This document shows, piece by piece, positions 1 through 9,178 of a stretch of DNA of 64,000 bases. The translations under genes and the position numbers were made by a program. Source of the DNA: an uncultured Flavobacteriales bacterium. Lineage in GTDB: Bacteria; Bacteroidota; Bacteroidia; CAIKAF01. The DNA lies in contig CAILUT010000023.1 of assembly GCA_903837495.1 (NCBI GenBank), positions 1-64,000 of the forward strand, read 5' to 3'. Positions within the stretch are counted from its first letter, which is position 1, and every line of letters starts with the position of its first letter. Below the pieces are notes generated by a model that was given only the letters and a program-made list of their open reading frames with translations, made no database searches and was not told where the DNA came from.

Positions 1-36
1 GGACTGCGGACTACCTGTGAAAGCCCGCAGCCGCCC
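1..36 (+). repeat. Dispersed hairpin element, partial copy A
   Basis: Right end of the 141-143 bp intergenic element described at copy B, cut by the window edge. It shows the conserved right-end motifs GCGGACTACC, GAAAGCCCG and GCCGCCC followed by an A-rich tract. It lies 25 bp beyond the stop of the leftward protease gene. Confidence 0.8.
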
Positions 37-61
37 AAAAGAAAATTCCTAAAAAACGAGG

Positions 62-2236
62 TTAAGGAACAATGACCCAGCGGAAACTGTGCACGGTTCC
101 GGCCGATTCAATTTGAACGATGTACAGCCCCGGTTTGGAGTTGTGCAGTTGAATTTCGTTGCCCTGTAGGCTGGCGTAAACTTGCCTACCGTCGCTGTAA
201 AACACCTGAAAACGGGTTGAATTTAGCTGGGGAGCCACGATGCTGCCGCTGCCTTGCCGAGCTGGATTGGGCACAATTTTTATGCCTTGTTCCCAATTGC
301 TTAGCCCCGAACTGGGCAGGTTGTTGATGCTGAAATCGGCGTTCGAGATGTCGTAAAAGATGTTGCCAACGCTTTCGACCATGACCCGCGCTTGGGTAAT
401 AAGCGTGGGTTCGTTCGGGAAAAAAGGCAATACCAAGGTCTCTTGCCCGTCGTTGCCGGTAGCCGAAACCAGCGTGTAGGGATAGGTGTAGCCCCCGTCG
501 GTGGACAGCAAAATGTTGACCTGGCTGCAGTTGACCGGAGTTTGATCGGTATTGGCAACATCCCAAGCGATGGTAACCAGCGAATCGGTTGCCCATTGCA
601 TCTGGTTGGTGTTGGGATTGCTGACCAAAAATGGCCCCGATAGCGCCGTAGCATCGTAGTTTACTTGCTGGTAGCTGACTCCCCCGCCGTTGGGTTGGTT
701 GTCGCGGACCGTAACCCTGAAATCCATGGCACGGGTGTAGGTTGGCAGTTTTTCAAGGGCCGAATTGGCATTGCTCACCACAAAGCTGAGTCGTGGAAAC
801 CAGCGGGTGGGGCTGTTGCTGGGGGGCAAGGACACAAACAGGGGCGGAGTTCCGGTGCTGGGGGTGCTGGCCAGGTCAATGGAACTGCCGCGGTTGTACT
901 GTTCCCAGCAATACGTTAGCGTGTCGCCGTCGGCATCGCTGCCGGCCGCTGTTAGCTTAAAGGGCGTGCCAATGGGGAAAAAGGTTGCTGGGGTTTGTTG
1001 CCCGTTCACGGTGGGAGGCGTGTTGCCGGTGGGCGAGGTGGCCGCGCAGTTGCCCCCGGTACCTTGCAAAAAGGTGAGCATGGTTTGGTAGCTGCGCACG
1101 TGGAAATAATCGTCGGAATTGTTGCTGACGTTGTCGGCATCGCAAATGCCGGCATAGGCCATTATGGTGCTTCCGCTGCCGGGCTCGTAGGCGTTTTGGC
1201 TAGACCTGTTGCCGCTGCAGGAACCCAAGCTGGAGTTAAAGGTGTGGCTGCCGTTGAATTGGTGTCCAATTTCATGGGCCACATAATCGACGTAAAAGGG
1301 GTCGCCAATGGGGTTGTTTAGGCCGGTTACGCCTTGGGCTTTTGAATTGGTGCACACCGAGGCGAGCGAGGCGATGCCGCCGCCACCCGTGCTAAATACA
1401 TGCCCAATGTCGTAGTTGGCCGATCCAATTACGGCATTGACGTTGGATTGGTTTTCGCCCAGCATGGTAAATCCGTCGTTGTTGGTGTAGGGGTCGGTAA
1501 CGGTGCTGGTGTAAATCAGCGTGTCGGTGTTGGGAATCAGCAGCATGCGGACGGCCAAATCGCGTTCGTAAATTCCATTCACTCGATTTATGGCAGTAAC
1601 CATGGCGGCTAAGGCTCCTGTTGGGCCTCCGTGGTAATTGGTGTATTCGGCGGTTGCCGCAAGGGCCAATCGGTAGGTGCGCAGGGTTCCTCCGTTCGGA
1701 TTTGTGGAAAATGGATCAAAAACAGGGTCGTCAATGAGGCCTTCCTGATCTTGCAGTCCACATTCAAACGCGTGTGGGTTGGGCAGGTCGGACTTAAAGT
1801 ATGCCATGTGCCATACGGCATTGGTTGGCGAAACAGGGTCAATGTACCAATCGCCGTTTGGGCTCAACACTTGAACATGAAAACCTTGGGGGGTTTGGTC
1901 GGCCCGAACCACAGCACTGGGCTCGCTTTCCAATCGGCCATACCACGTCGAAATGCCCAGGTCTGCTTGCTTTCGGGCATCGGCCATAACGGCATAAGGC
2001 ATCAGGTTGGCCATAACCCAATTGCCAGAAGGGTGGGGTAGAGGAAGCCGTAGGCTTGAGCTGTTGGTGTTTTCAAGGGGAAGCCTCGCATGTTTCAGAT
2101 GGCTTGCTTGTTGGGGTTTAAGCACCGCGTTTTGCTTCAGCTCAAGGGGGATTTCAGATTTAGCCACAAATTGAAAAGGCGATTGGGCCGAGGCGGTTAA
2201 GGCCGCAAGCAGAAAAAAAGAAAACAGGTGTTTCAT
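62..2236 (-). CDS. Secreted reprolysin-like metalloprotease with T9SS sorting domain
   Basis: 724-residue zinc endopeptidase, predicted to be exported by Sec and then across the outer membrane by the type IX system. Residues 1-18 are a signal peptide ending in ASAQS. The metzincin motif HEIGHQFNGSH gives zinc ligands H321, H325 and H331 and catalytic E322. A Met-turn (IMAYA) follows after a Cys-containing stretch, as in reprolysin/ADAM-type enzymes. A Fn3/PKD-like region follows, and the last ~80 residues (VPNPA start, ending in WVIVP) look like a type A T9SS C-terminal domain. The start ATG overlaps the stop of the riboflavin synthase gene (ATGA), so the two are translationally coupled although functionally unrelated. 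Substrate unknown. Confidence 0.88.
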   Translation of the reverse strand: MKHLFSFFLLAALTASAQSPFQFVAKSEIPLELKQNAVLKPQQASHLKHARLPLENTNSSSLRLPLPHPSGNWVMANLMPYAVMADARKQADLGISTWYGRLESEPSAVVRADQTPQGFHVQVLSPNGDWYIDPVSPTNAVWHMAYFKSDLPNPHAFECGLQDQEGLIDDPVFDPFSTNPNGGTLRTYRLALAATAEYTNYHGGPTGALAAMVTAINRVNGIYERDLAVRMLLIPNTDTLIYTSTVTDPYTNNDGFTMLGENQSNVNAVIGSANYDIGHVFSTGGGGIASLASVCTNSKAQGVTGLNNPIGDPFYVDYVAHEIGHQFNGSHTFNSSLGSCSGNRSSQNAYEPGSGSTIMAYAGICDADNVSNNSDDYFHVRSYQTMLTFLQGTGGNCAATSPTGNTPPTVNGQQTPATFFPIGTPFKLTAAGSDADGDTLTYCWEQYNRGSSIDLASTPSTGTPPLFVSLPPSNSPTRWFPRLSFVVSNANSALEKLPTYTRAMDFRVTVRDNQPNGGGVSYQQVNYDATALSGPFLVSNPNTNQMQWATDSLVTIAWDVANTDQTPVNCSQVNILLSTDGGYTYPYTLVSATGNDGQETLVLPFFPNEPTLITQARVMVESVGNIFYDISNADFSINNLPSSGLSNWEQGIKIVPNPARQGSGSIVAPQLNSTRFQVFYSDGRQVYASLQGNEIQLHNSKPGLYIVQIESAGTVHSFRWVIVP

Positions 2237-2835
2237 GCGTTGGGTTGAATTGAGGGGTGTTTCATCCAGGCTTGTATGTACTTGCCCAGGATGTCGAATT
2301 CTAGGTTAATGGTATCGCCAATGCTCAGTTGGTGTAAATTGGTGTGGTTCCAGGTGTAGGGAATGATGGCCACCGAGAATTGCCCGGGTTGGCTATCGAC
2401 CACGGTTAGGCTGATTCCGTTCAGGGCAATGGATCCTTTGGGAACGGTTAGGTGGTTTGGCATGGTGTATTGAATGCCGATTAAGAAACTTCCGGCTTGG
2501 TTTTCGATGGATTGAATGGTTCCGGTGCCGTCGATGTGGCCCTGAACGATGTGCCCGTCAAAGCGGCCATGGGCCGGCATGCAGCGTTCAATGTTTAAGG
2601 TATCGCCGACTTTTTTGGATCCCAAATTGGTTTTGATTCGGGTTTCGTAAATGGCGGTTACGGTATAGCTGTTGTCTTGAATTCCATCAACGGTTAAGCA
2701 CACCCCGTCGTGGCTAATGCTTTGGTCAATTTTGAATTCCGATTTTAAAGGGCATGCGAGGCGAAAAGTTATGTTCTCTTCGTTGGGAAGGATTTCCAGA
2801 ATTTCGGCTTGGCTTTCTATGATTCCGGTAAACAT
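2233..2835 (-). CDS. ribE: Riboflavin synthase (alpha subunit)
   Basis: Converts two 6,7-dimethyl-8-ribityllumazine molecules into riboflavin plus the pyrimidinedione, the last step of riboflavin synthesis in the cytoplasm. The protein has the family's two tandem lumazine-binding barrels: the first begins MFTGIIES and contains VCLTV, and the second begins near GHIVQGHIDG and contains GISLTVVD. I chose the start at MFTGIIE (2835, 200 aa) because family members begin there; an upstream ATG at 2862 would add nine atypical residues. The stop overlaps the start of the downstream protease. No other rib genes are nearby, and no FMN riboswitch was seen upstream. Confidence 0.93.
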   Translation of the reverse strand: MFTGIIESQAEILEILPNEENITFRLACPLKSEFKIDQSISHDGVCLTVDGIQDNSYTVTAIYETRIKTNLGSKKVGDTLNIERCMPAHGRFDGHIVQGHIDGTGTIQSIENQAGSFLIGIQYTMPNHLTVPKGSIALNGISLTVVDSQPGQFSVAIIPYTWNHTNLHQLSIGDTINLEFDILGKYIQAWMKHPSIQPNA

Positions 2836-2930
2836 AAAATCAAGGGTTAAGGCCTTTGGCACACGGCCTTGGCAGAATATAGACTATCTAAACAAGTGAA
2901 AATTTGTTTTGTTGTTCAAAGAAACAAAAA

Positions 2931-2956
2931 AAAAGGCCGAGAAACCTCGGCCTTTT
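2931..2956 (-). terminator. Rho-independent terminator of the Omp28-like gene
   Basis: Perfect 11-bp stem (AAAAGGCCGAG with CTCGGCCTTTT) and a 4-nt loop. On the minus strand the hairpin is followed by a T-rich run (2921-2930), so it terminates leftward transcription 22 bp after the stop at 2979 and insulates ribE. Confidence 0.88.
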
Positions 2957-2978
2957 CAAGTTTAAAATGCAATTATAA

Positions 2979-4910
2979 TCAATGGCGTACCACCAATCGA
3001 GTGCTCATTTCCATGTTGCCAGAAATCAACCGCACCAAATATAGGCCGTCGGCCCACTGAGCCGTTGGAAGGCTAAGTTGTTGGTCGCCTTGACCAAAAG
3101 TTTGGTCGGTGGTGGCAAAAACGGTCGAGCCCAAGGCATTCACCACTTCAACCCGACCATTGAAATCGGCATTTAGGTTAAAGCGCAGGGTTGCCTGCTG
3201 GTTGGCTGGGTTGGGGTAGGTAACCATGGAGTTTTGACTTACAGGGATAACCTCTTCTACGCCCATGTTTTTTTCTTGGATAAGGATGTTGTCGATAAAC
3301 AGGTTGTCGCCAAAATCAGATACACCACGGAAGCGAATCAGAACATCGCTTAAACCGCCGGCTCCTGCCATAGCGGCAAGTTCGGTTCTCCAATCGGCAG
3401 CAGCAGGAATAAATTGCGATTGGGGGTTGCTAATGGGAGTTGCCGTTTGCAAGGCTGTTCCGGCTTTGTTGTAGAATTCAACCCAAGTGGAACCGCAGTT
3501 GGTAGAATAAGACACGATCAAACGGTCGTTTTCAGGTGTTGCCACGGTGTAGTATGTGTAAGCTTCGTCGAATTTAAGTTCTGGGGTGGTAAAACCAGAA
3601 AGGTCGTAGCGTGCAGTATACAAATTGGCAACGGTTCCAGAAGGCATGTTCCAGAAGAAGCAACGCATGAATTTAGATGCACCGTTGTTGATGGATACCC
3701 AGCCCCAGCCGTTTGCGCCGGGGGTGTTTTCAATGATGTAGCTGCTGGGGAAAACGCTGCCTTCAAAGTCAACGGTGTTTGACATTACGCTGGGTGCTGC
3801 CGACATTTGGAATGTGGCAGATGCTTGGCCAATGGCGTTCGTAGCTCCGTTGTTGTTGATGTTGGTCAACCAAACATTCAAAGCGTGGGCACCACCGCTT
3901 ACGCCGGTAATGGCAGGAATGGAAACGTTGGCCGTTCCGTTGGGAGCAATGTTGCCGGAGAAGGGAAGGGTAGAGGTGCTGCCGTTGTCCACTTGGTAAT
4001 TAACAGTAGCCGAGGTGATGGGGTTGCTGCCGATGTTGCTGATGGTGGCGCTTGCGTTGTTCAAATCGCCGCTGCAATTGATGGCAGGGCTGTTGGTGGT
4101 TACCGCGCTTACAGCAGCGTAGTTTGGAACCGGTATTGGAGCGCTGTAGCCTGCTTGGTACACTTGTTTGCTTGCATTGTTTTGAATAAAAGCAACCACA
4201 GCTACTTCAGGGATTTTGTAGATGTACGAAGGCAAAGGCACGGTCCAAGAATAGGCATCTTGTTGACCTGGCAACCAGTTGCTTGACAGGGTGGTTCCAT
4301 TTGCGTCGGGGTACATTTTGCGTACTACGCCTTTGAACGAAGTTTCGCCGTTTGAACCGGGAGCGGTAGCAAAGGTGATGGTTTTTTCGGTGAGGGCTAC
4401 GTGCAGTTTAACTAGGCCAGACCCAAGCAGCAGCGAGTCGGTGCAGTTGATTGCAACGGAAATCGTTACGCTATCTAGGTTGGGGTGGACGGTGTGGGTT
4501 ACGGTCAAATCGAAAGGAGAGGTAACGGCATAGCGCGAATTGATGGCGTTTTGGCTTAGGTTTGCCAAAGCGCCCGAATAATTGCTGCCGGCGAAGGCGG
4601 TTCCGTCCAAAGCACCCCAGGGCACTCCATTCACTGCATAATAGGAAGTCCGTGCAGAAATATCTCCAGGATTTTGGGCATTCATGGGGTCGGTACCAGG
4701 AAAATTGGTTTGGTATTTAATGGCCACCATTTTAGCCGGATTGTTGGGGGCACTGTTGGTGGCCGTCAACGTGTTGTAGTTGGGATTTTGGCTGGCACAA
4801 GGAGGGCAGCTTGCGTTTGAAAAGCCTTCGGCCAAAACCAAACGTTGGCTCTGACCCATAACCATCATTCCCATGCTAAGGGCCAATGCAGTTGTAACTA
4901 ATAATCTCAT
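2979..4910 (-). CDS. Omp28-like secreted protein with T9SS sorting domain
   Basis: 643-residue exported protein. Residues 1-20 are a signal peptide (MRLLVTTALALSMGMMVMGQ). The N-terminal third resembles the Omp28 family, with a thioredoxin-like start EGFSNASCPPC (CPPC at 35-38). The middle third resembles a choice-of-anchor J / MAM-like jelly roll (VDFEGSVFPSSY, then FIDNILI). The final ~80 residues carry a type A T9SS domain beginning VTYPNPANQ and ending in LVVRH. The CPPC pair suggests redox or disulfide-linked surface function, but the substrate is unknown. The gene is monocistronic, with its own terminator downstream. Confidence 0.82.
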   Translation of the reverse strand: MRLLVTTALALSMGMMVMGQSQRLVLAEGFSNASCPPCASQNPNYNTLTATNSAPNNPAKMVAIKYQTNFPGTDPMNAQNPGDISARTSYYAVNGVPWGALDGTAFAGSNYSGALANLSQNAINSRYAVTSPFDLTVTHTVHPNLDSVTISVAINCTDSLLLGSGLVKLHVALTEKTITFATAPGSNGETSFKGVVRKMYPDANGTTLSSNWLPGQQDAYSWTVPLPSYIYKIPEVAVVAFIQNNASKQVYQAGYSAPIPVPNYAAVSAVTTNSPAINCSGDLNNASATISNIGSNPITSATVNYQVDNGSTSTLPFSGNIAPNGTANVSIPAITGVSGGAHALNVWLTNINNNGATNAIGQASATFQMSAAPSVMSNTVDFEGSVFPSSYIIENTPGANGWGWVSINNGASKFMRCFFWNMPSGTVANLYTARYDLSGFTTPELKFDEAYTYYTVATPENDRLIVSYSTNCGSTWVEFYNKAGTALQTATPISNPQSQFIPAAADWRTELAAMAGAGGLSDVLIRFRGVSDFGDNLFIDNILIQEKNMGVEEVIPVSQNSMVTYPNPANQQATLRFNLNADFNGRVEVVNALGSTVFATTDQTFGQGDQQLSLPTAQWADGLYLVRLISGNMEMSTRLVVRH

Positions 4911-5002
4911 AGGTTTAGGTGTTTCTATTTAGCTTCAATGTTACGGAAAAATAAATTAAACATGAAAGAAAGGGGCCAATTATTTCCGCAATCCCCCAAA
5001 AA

Positions 5003-5749
5003 TCATTTAAACAATTTTTTCATTAGGGGCGTGGCAAAAACAAAATCACGCACTTCCGGTACTTCGGCGGTGATGATGGTATTTGAATCGCCCGTCCAAA
5101 CCACATTTCCTTTGAAAATAAACGCAATGTGGTCGCCAATTTCTAGAACCGAGTTCATGTCGTGGGTATTGACTACGGTTACCGTTTTGTATTCTTGGGT
5201 AATTTCTTGAATTAGGGCATCAATGACCAGCGAGGTTCTGGGGTCTAAGCCCGAGTTGGGTTCGTCGAAGAACAGGTATTTGGGGTTTAGGGCAATGGCA
5301 CGCGCAATGGCGACGCGCTTTTTCATGCCCCCGCTTATTTCCGCGGGGTACTTGGCATGGGCCTGAGGCAAATTGACGCGGTTTAAGCAAAAATTCACCC
5401 GGTCGTCCAGTTCAGATTTCGACATGTTGGTGAACATTCGAAGGGGGAAAGCGACGTTTTCTTCTACGGTCATCGAATCAAACAAGGCTCCACCCTGAAA
5501 AACCATGCCGATTTCTTTCCGAATCGCCATTTTCTCTTCTAAACTGGAGTGGGTAAAAGGCCGCCCCGAATACAGAATCTCTCCCTTGGTGGGTGTTTCT
5601 AAGCCAACAGCGCATTTCATTAAAACCGTTTTTCCGCTTCCAGATTGCCCAATAATTAAATTGGTTTTTCCTTCTTCAAAAGTCAGATTGACGTTGGTCA
5701 AAATTTCTTTGTCTCCGAAGTTTTTATACAATCCTATTATTTCGATCAC
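5003..5749 (-). CDS. mlaF: ABC transporter ATPase, MlaF-like
   Basis: Cytoplasmic ATPase expected to power phospholipid movement between inner and outer membranes with the MlaE-like permease encoded just upstream. Walker A GQSGSGKT at 34-41, signature SGGMKKR at 139-145 and Walker B YLFFDEP at 158-164 are intact. The SGGMKKR signature and the length (248 aa) fit the Mla/Mce ATPase group. The start overlaps the permease stop by 4 bp (ATGA). The usual MCE-domain partner (MlaD) is not the next gene, so it must lie elsewhere or be absent. Confidence 0.87.
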   Translation of the reverse strand: MIEIIGLYKNFGDKEILTNVNLTFEEGKTNLIIGQSGSGKTVLMKCAVGLETPTKGEILYSGRPFTHSSLEEKMAIRKEIGMVFQGGALFDSMTVEENVAFPLRMFTNMSKSELDDRVNFCLNRVNLPQAHAKYPAEISGGMKKRVAIARAIALNPKYLFFDEPNSGLDPRTSLVIDALIQEITQEYKTVTVVNTHDMNSVLEIGDHIAFIFKGNVVWTGDSNTIITAEVPEVRDFVFATPLMKKLFK

Positions 5750-6519
5750 AGCAACAGAATTCGGGTTAGAATCAAATTCCAGAACAAGATGGCAATGCTG
5801 GCGTTCACCACAGCTTTGGTGCTGTTTTCGCCCACTTCTCGGCTGCCCCCTTCTACATAGTAGCCGCGGTAGGCACTGATGGAGGTTATAATGAAGGCAA
5901 ATACGATGCTTTTAATGATGGAATACACCACATTAAAGGGCCGAAAATCAAACAGAAGTCCCGTTAGATAGCTGGGCGGGTCTAACATGCCGGTAACCAA
6001 GCAGGCCAAATACCCCCCTAAAACACCCAGAAACATGCTCATTAAGGTCAATATTGGATTGATGAGCAGGGAAGCAGTAATTTTAGGTAGAATTAAATAG
6101 CTTGCCGAATTTACCCCCATGATTTCCAAGGCGTCAATTTGTTCGGTTACACGCATGGTGCCAATTTCTGAGGCAATGCTAGAACCCACCTTGCCCGCCA
6201 GGATCAACGCAACTACGGTCGAAGAAAATTCCAGAAAAACCGATTCCCGAGTGGCATAACCAATGGTTTCGCGGGGAATCAATGGGTTGTCGATGTTGGC
6301 CGCCATCTGAATGGCAATGACGGCACCCATAAACAGCGAAATAATGGCAACAATCCCTATAGAGCCTAGGCCCAATGCCTCTAACTCCCTAAAAAATTGT
6401 TCCCTGAAAAATTTGTTGCGTGCCGGATGTTTGAAGGTTCTAAACACCAACATGCAATACTTGCCGAAATTCTCAAAAAAACTCAAACCGATTTTTTTGC
6501 GAAGGTACGCAATGAACAA
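5746..6519 (-). CDS. mlaE: ABC transporter permease, MlaE family
   Basis: Inner-membrane permease of the Mla lipid-transport family (257 aa), with five to six hydrophobic segments and the family-typical stretch EIGTMRVTEQIDALEIMG in the loop before the third membrane helix. It pairs with the overlapping ATPase gene. The 5-prime end is uncertain: the open frame begins at a TTG (6519), but a -7-like box TACCTTCG sits inside the first eight codons, so translation may start downstream, for instance at a TTG just before SFFENFG or at the ATG of codon 23. Confidence 0.85.
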   Translation of the reverse strand: MFIAYLRKKIGLSFFENFGKYCMLVFRTFKHPARNKFFREQFFRELEALGLGSIGIVAIISLFMGAVIAIQMAANIDNPLIPRETIGYATRESVFLEFSSTVVALILAGKVGSSIASEIGTMRVTEQIDALEIMGVNSASYLILPKITASLLINPILTLMSMFLGVLGGYLACLVTGMLDPPSYLTGLLFDFRPFNVVYSIIKSIVFAFIITSISAYRGYYVEGGSREVGENSTKAVVNASIAILFWNLILTRILLL

Positions 6520-6555
6520 GCTCTTACCTAATTCTTCTGCCGGCCCTCAACCCAT

Positions 6556-7431
6556 TTAGGCAAATGAAGCCCTCTCTTTTATCATGTGCGAAGGCAAGGC
6601 CCCGTGGTATTCAGCATACATTTTTGAAAATTTACTGACGCTGGTGTATCCAATCCGGTAAGCCACCTCTGAAACGTTGTATTTGCCCGAACTTAGATGG
6701 GCTTTTGCCCGGTCTAACCTCAGGTTTAAATAATGCCGATATACCGAAATTCCCATTTCGTGCCGAAAGGCGATTTTTAACTTCGAAACGCTAACGGCCA
6801 AGGTTTTTGCTATGGCGTCCAGGGTTAAAGGCTCCCCTTCTAAATGTTGTTCTATAAGCCGATTCGTCTGCGAAACCAACCATTTGCCTCGACCCATTTC
6901 TACCTTGTACAGCAAATGCTGTACGCCCTCCCATTCGCCAAGCAACACAACAAAAAAGCCATACAGGTCTATTTTGCTGGGTTCAAGCCGCCTTTCCTGA
7001 ATAAGAAGCTGCCCCTGCCGAATCAGCATTGAGGTTGAAATTTGGGCATCGCAATAGGGTAAATACCCGCCGACCGATTTGATTTTTTGTTTTTGTACCG
7101 AATTAAAACGCTGTAGGGTTGAGGTAAGCCAACTGGATTTTCCAATCAACATCAAATGCTGTCCCGCCTTTAAACATCCAGCCCTGTCTCCATCCTGTGT
7201 TTCCTCTGATGTACAATACTGGGTTTGAAGGGTCGAGAGCCCCAATGCTTGATAGCAGGAAATTAAAAAGCTGCCCTCAGGCAGCAACAGCCCCAGGTTG
7301 CCGCTCGCTTCTTCCAACACTTCCAAATGCACAAAATACAGCTGTTCGGTTTCCAATTCGGTGGCTGAAATCAGGTGGAACCCTGCCTGATTGCAAAAAT
7401 TGTGGATTTTTTTTTCAAATATTTGCGGCAT
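6556..7431 (-). CDS. AraC-family transcriptional regulator
   Basis: 291-residue regulator. The C-terminal ~95 residues form the double helix-turn-helix of the AraC/XylS family: first helices at LDAIAKTLAVSVSKLKIAF, and the second motif at VSEVAYRIGYTSVSKFSKMY followed by HGALPSHM. The N-terminal ~190 residues have no recognised ligand-binding signature. It lies 37 bp upstream of mlaE in the same direction and may be cotranscribed with it or regulate it. It is divergent from the PseG-like gene across a 140-bp intergenic region. Confidence 0.85.
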   Translation of the reverse strand: MPQIFEKKIHNFCNQAGFHLISATELETEQLYFVHLEVLEEASGNLGLLLPEGSFLISCYQALGLSTLQTQYCTSEETQDGDRAGCLKAGQHLMLIGKSSWLTSTLQRFNSVQKQKIKSVGGYLPYCDAQISTSMLIRQGQLLIQERRLEPSKIDLYGFFVVLLGEWEGVQHLLYKVEMGRGKWLVSQTNRLIEQHLEGEPLTLDAIAKTLAVSVSKLKIAFRHEMGISVYRHYLNLRLDRAKAHLSSGKYNVSEVAYRIGYTSVSKFSKMYAEYHGALPSHMIKERASFA

Positions 7432-7571
7432 GCTTCAACTTCCTTTTTGTTTTTTGGGCACTTTAAATGTAACTCCAGCATCAAAGGGACGGCATTTTAA
7501 TGTTGTATTGAATTCGGTTTTCATCGCATCTTCGTTTGTTTTTCCTTTTTCGGGAATCTAAATTCCAAAAA

Positions 7572-8567
7572 ATGGAAAAAGCAGGGATTTTTGATGGCAG
7601 TGTACGGTCAAATGCCCCCGCAAAACACACATGGATTCGAACCGATGGCGACCGACACCTCGGTTTTGGCCACCTACTTCGCTGCCAAGCCTTGTCCGCA
7701 TACCTTCCTGAGTTTACTTTTTTAATTTCAGAATCCTCCACGCCTTTTCTGCCCCAGGGCATTCCCTACCTTAATGTGGGGAGCGATTTCTCGGTGGCTG
7801 AGGCGGAACATTTGTCCAGCCTGATTCAACCCGGCGACCTGTTGGTGGTCGATTCCTACCAGGCAACACCCAATTACGTGCATGCCGCCCGCAGCCTGGG
7901 CCTTAAAACCCTTCAAATCAATGACCTGCCTCAGATGGCCCTTCCTGTAGATGTACTTTTAAACCATTGTCCAGGGCTAAGCCCCGCCGATTTTCCAGCC
8001 AATCCCCACACCGATTATTGGCTTGGATTGGAATACCGTTTGCTTCGCCCCGAATTTCAGCAGCCTTCTGCCCCATTTAACTCCGCACAACCGCCTCATT
8101 TGTTTGTTTGCTTCGGAGGCACCGACGGCGGATCCCTGATCCGCAACGCCTTAGATTGGGCCGCAGGCCTAAGTCCAACGTTCCGGGTTTCTGCCGTTGT
8201 GGCCGATCCCCAATCCCATATTTCCTCTATTTTCCCAGGCTTGACCTTGCATTCCAATCTGAATGCCGCACAAATGAAATCCCTAATAGTCGATTGCACC
8301 TTAGCCTGGGTGCCATCCAGCACCCTAGCTCTAGAATGTTTGGTTGCTGGTTTGCCTATGATCATTGGCATGACGGCCGATAATCAAGCCTTTTTGCACC
8401 GAGGGCTTCAGCAGTTCCCCGCCGTAGCTTCCATCGATTCTTGGCATTCGGTGCACCCACCTGCCCTGATTGAGTTGTCTCAGCAAATGGGCTTGTTAAC
8501 GCCGGGCAAGCGGCCCATTCCCTCAACAAGCCAACTCCCCGCCAAACTTCATACATTGCTTTTTTAG
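7572..8567 (+). CDS. PseG-like nucleotide-sugar hydrolase / glycosyltransferase-fold protein
   Basis: 331 residues from the first ATG; a TTG at 7536 in the same frame would add 12 residues and is less likely. The N-terminal motif RTDGDRHLGFGHLLRCQAL matches the PseG family signature, and later elements (VCFGGTDGG, then LAWVPSSTLALECLVAGLP) match the GT-B-like donor site. PseG removes UDP from a 2,4-diacetamido-trideoxy sugar in pseudaminic acid synthesis. No other pse or neu genes are nearby, so the real substrate may be a different UDP-sugar. Confidence 0.7.
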   Translation: MEKAGIFDGSVRSNAPAKHTWIRTDGDRHLGFGHLLRCQALSAYLPEFTFLISESSTPFLPQGIPYLNVGSDFSVAEAEHLSSLIQPGDLLVVDSYQATPNYVHAARSLGLKTLQINDLPQMALPVDVLLNHCPGLSPADFPANPHTDYWLGLEYRLLRPEFQQPSAPFNSAQPPHLFVCFGGTDGGSLIRNALDWAAGLSPTFRVSAVVADPQSHISSIFPGLTLHSNLNAAQMKSLIVDCTLAWVPSSTLALECLVAGLPMIIGMTADNQAFLHRGLQQFPAVASIDSWHSVHPPALIELSQQMGLLTPGKRPIPSTSQLPAKLHTLLF

Positions 8568-8612
8568 AAAATGCCGCTAAGCCGGGTTTGCTAAGGCAGA
8601 ACCTAATGCCGT

Positions 8613-9131
8613 TTACTGAAAATCTCGAAACAATAAACTGGGCTGAACGCCTTTGTTGTTCTGGTATTTTCCGCTGGAATAGGTCTGATAGCTTCCCTCA
8701 ATGCTGTGGTAGAAAATTTGGCAAATTTGAACCCCCGCATAAATGCGTATGGGCTGCACACAAAACATCTCTAGCGTCCAAAATCCCTTAAATCCTACAT
8801 CTCCAAAACCGGCGGTAATGTACACAAACAGCCCCAAACGTCCAATGCTGCTTCGGCCTTCCAGCATGGGAACCAAACCCTGAGTCTCAGTGTACTCCAC
8901 CGTTCTGCCTAAATACAATTTTCCGGTTTCCAACAGCAAGCCTTCTTCTGGAATCTCCAAGGGACTTGCCGTGTTTTCCTCTTTCATGTCCAATGCATGC
9001 CGGTCGTAAATCAACAGGTCTTTATGCAAGGATAGGTTATAGGAATTTGGATTGATTCGATTTGGGTCAAAAGGTTCAATCACAATGTCTTTGCCCTGTC
9101 GGGCCGCTATTTCATTCCCAGAAAGTATCAT
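8613..9131 (-). CDS. dcd: dCTP deaminase
   Basis: Deaminates dCTP to dUTP, feeding dTMP synthesis. At 172 residues it has the usual family length. The conserved block EGRSSIGRLG (91-100), the following TAGFGDVGFKG and the catalytic glutamate in WTLE (E121) are all present, as is the C-terminal substrate lid region (GKYQNNKGVQPS). It begins 47 bp from the divergent TonB receptor start. No clear -7 box was found upstream. Confidence 0.92.
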   Translation of the reverse strand: MILSGNEIAARQGKDIVIEPFDPNRINPNSYNLSLHKDLLIYDRHALDMKEENTASPLEIPEEGLLLETGKLYLGRTVEYTETQGLVPMLEGRSSIGRLGLFVYITAGFGDVGFKGFWTLEMFCVQPIRIYAGVQICQIFYHSIEGSYQTYSSGKYQNNKGVQPSLLFRDFQ

Positions 9132-9166
9132 GAATCCGATTTAATACGAAGGTAGGAATTCCCTGC

Positions 9167-9174
9167 TATATTTG
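9167..9174 (+). promoter_or_regulatory. -7 box TATATTTG, leaderless-type spacing
   Basis: Exact match to the Bacteroidota -7 consensus TAnnTTTG. It ends 4 nt before the ATG of the TonB receptor gene, so transcription should start at or next to the start codon. Confidence 0.65.
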
Positions 9175-9178
9175 CGGA

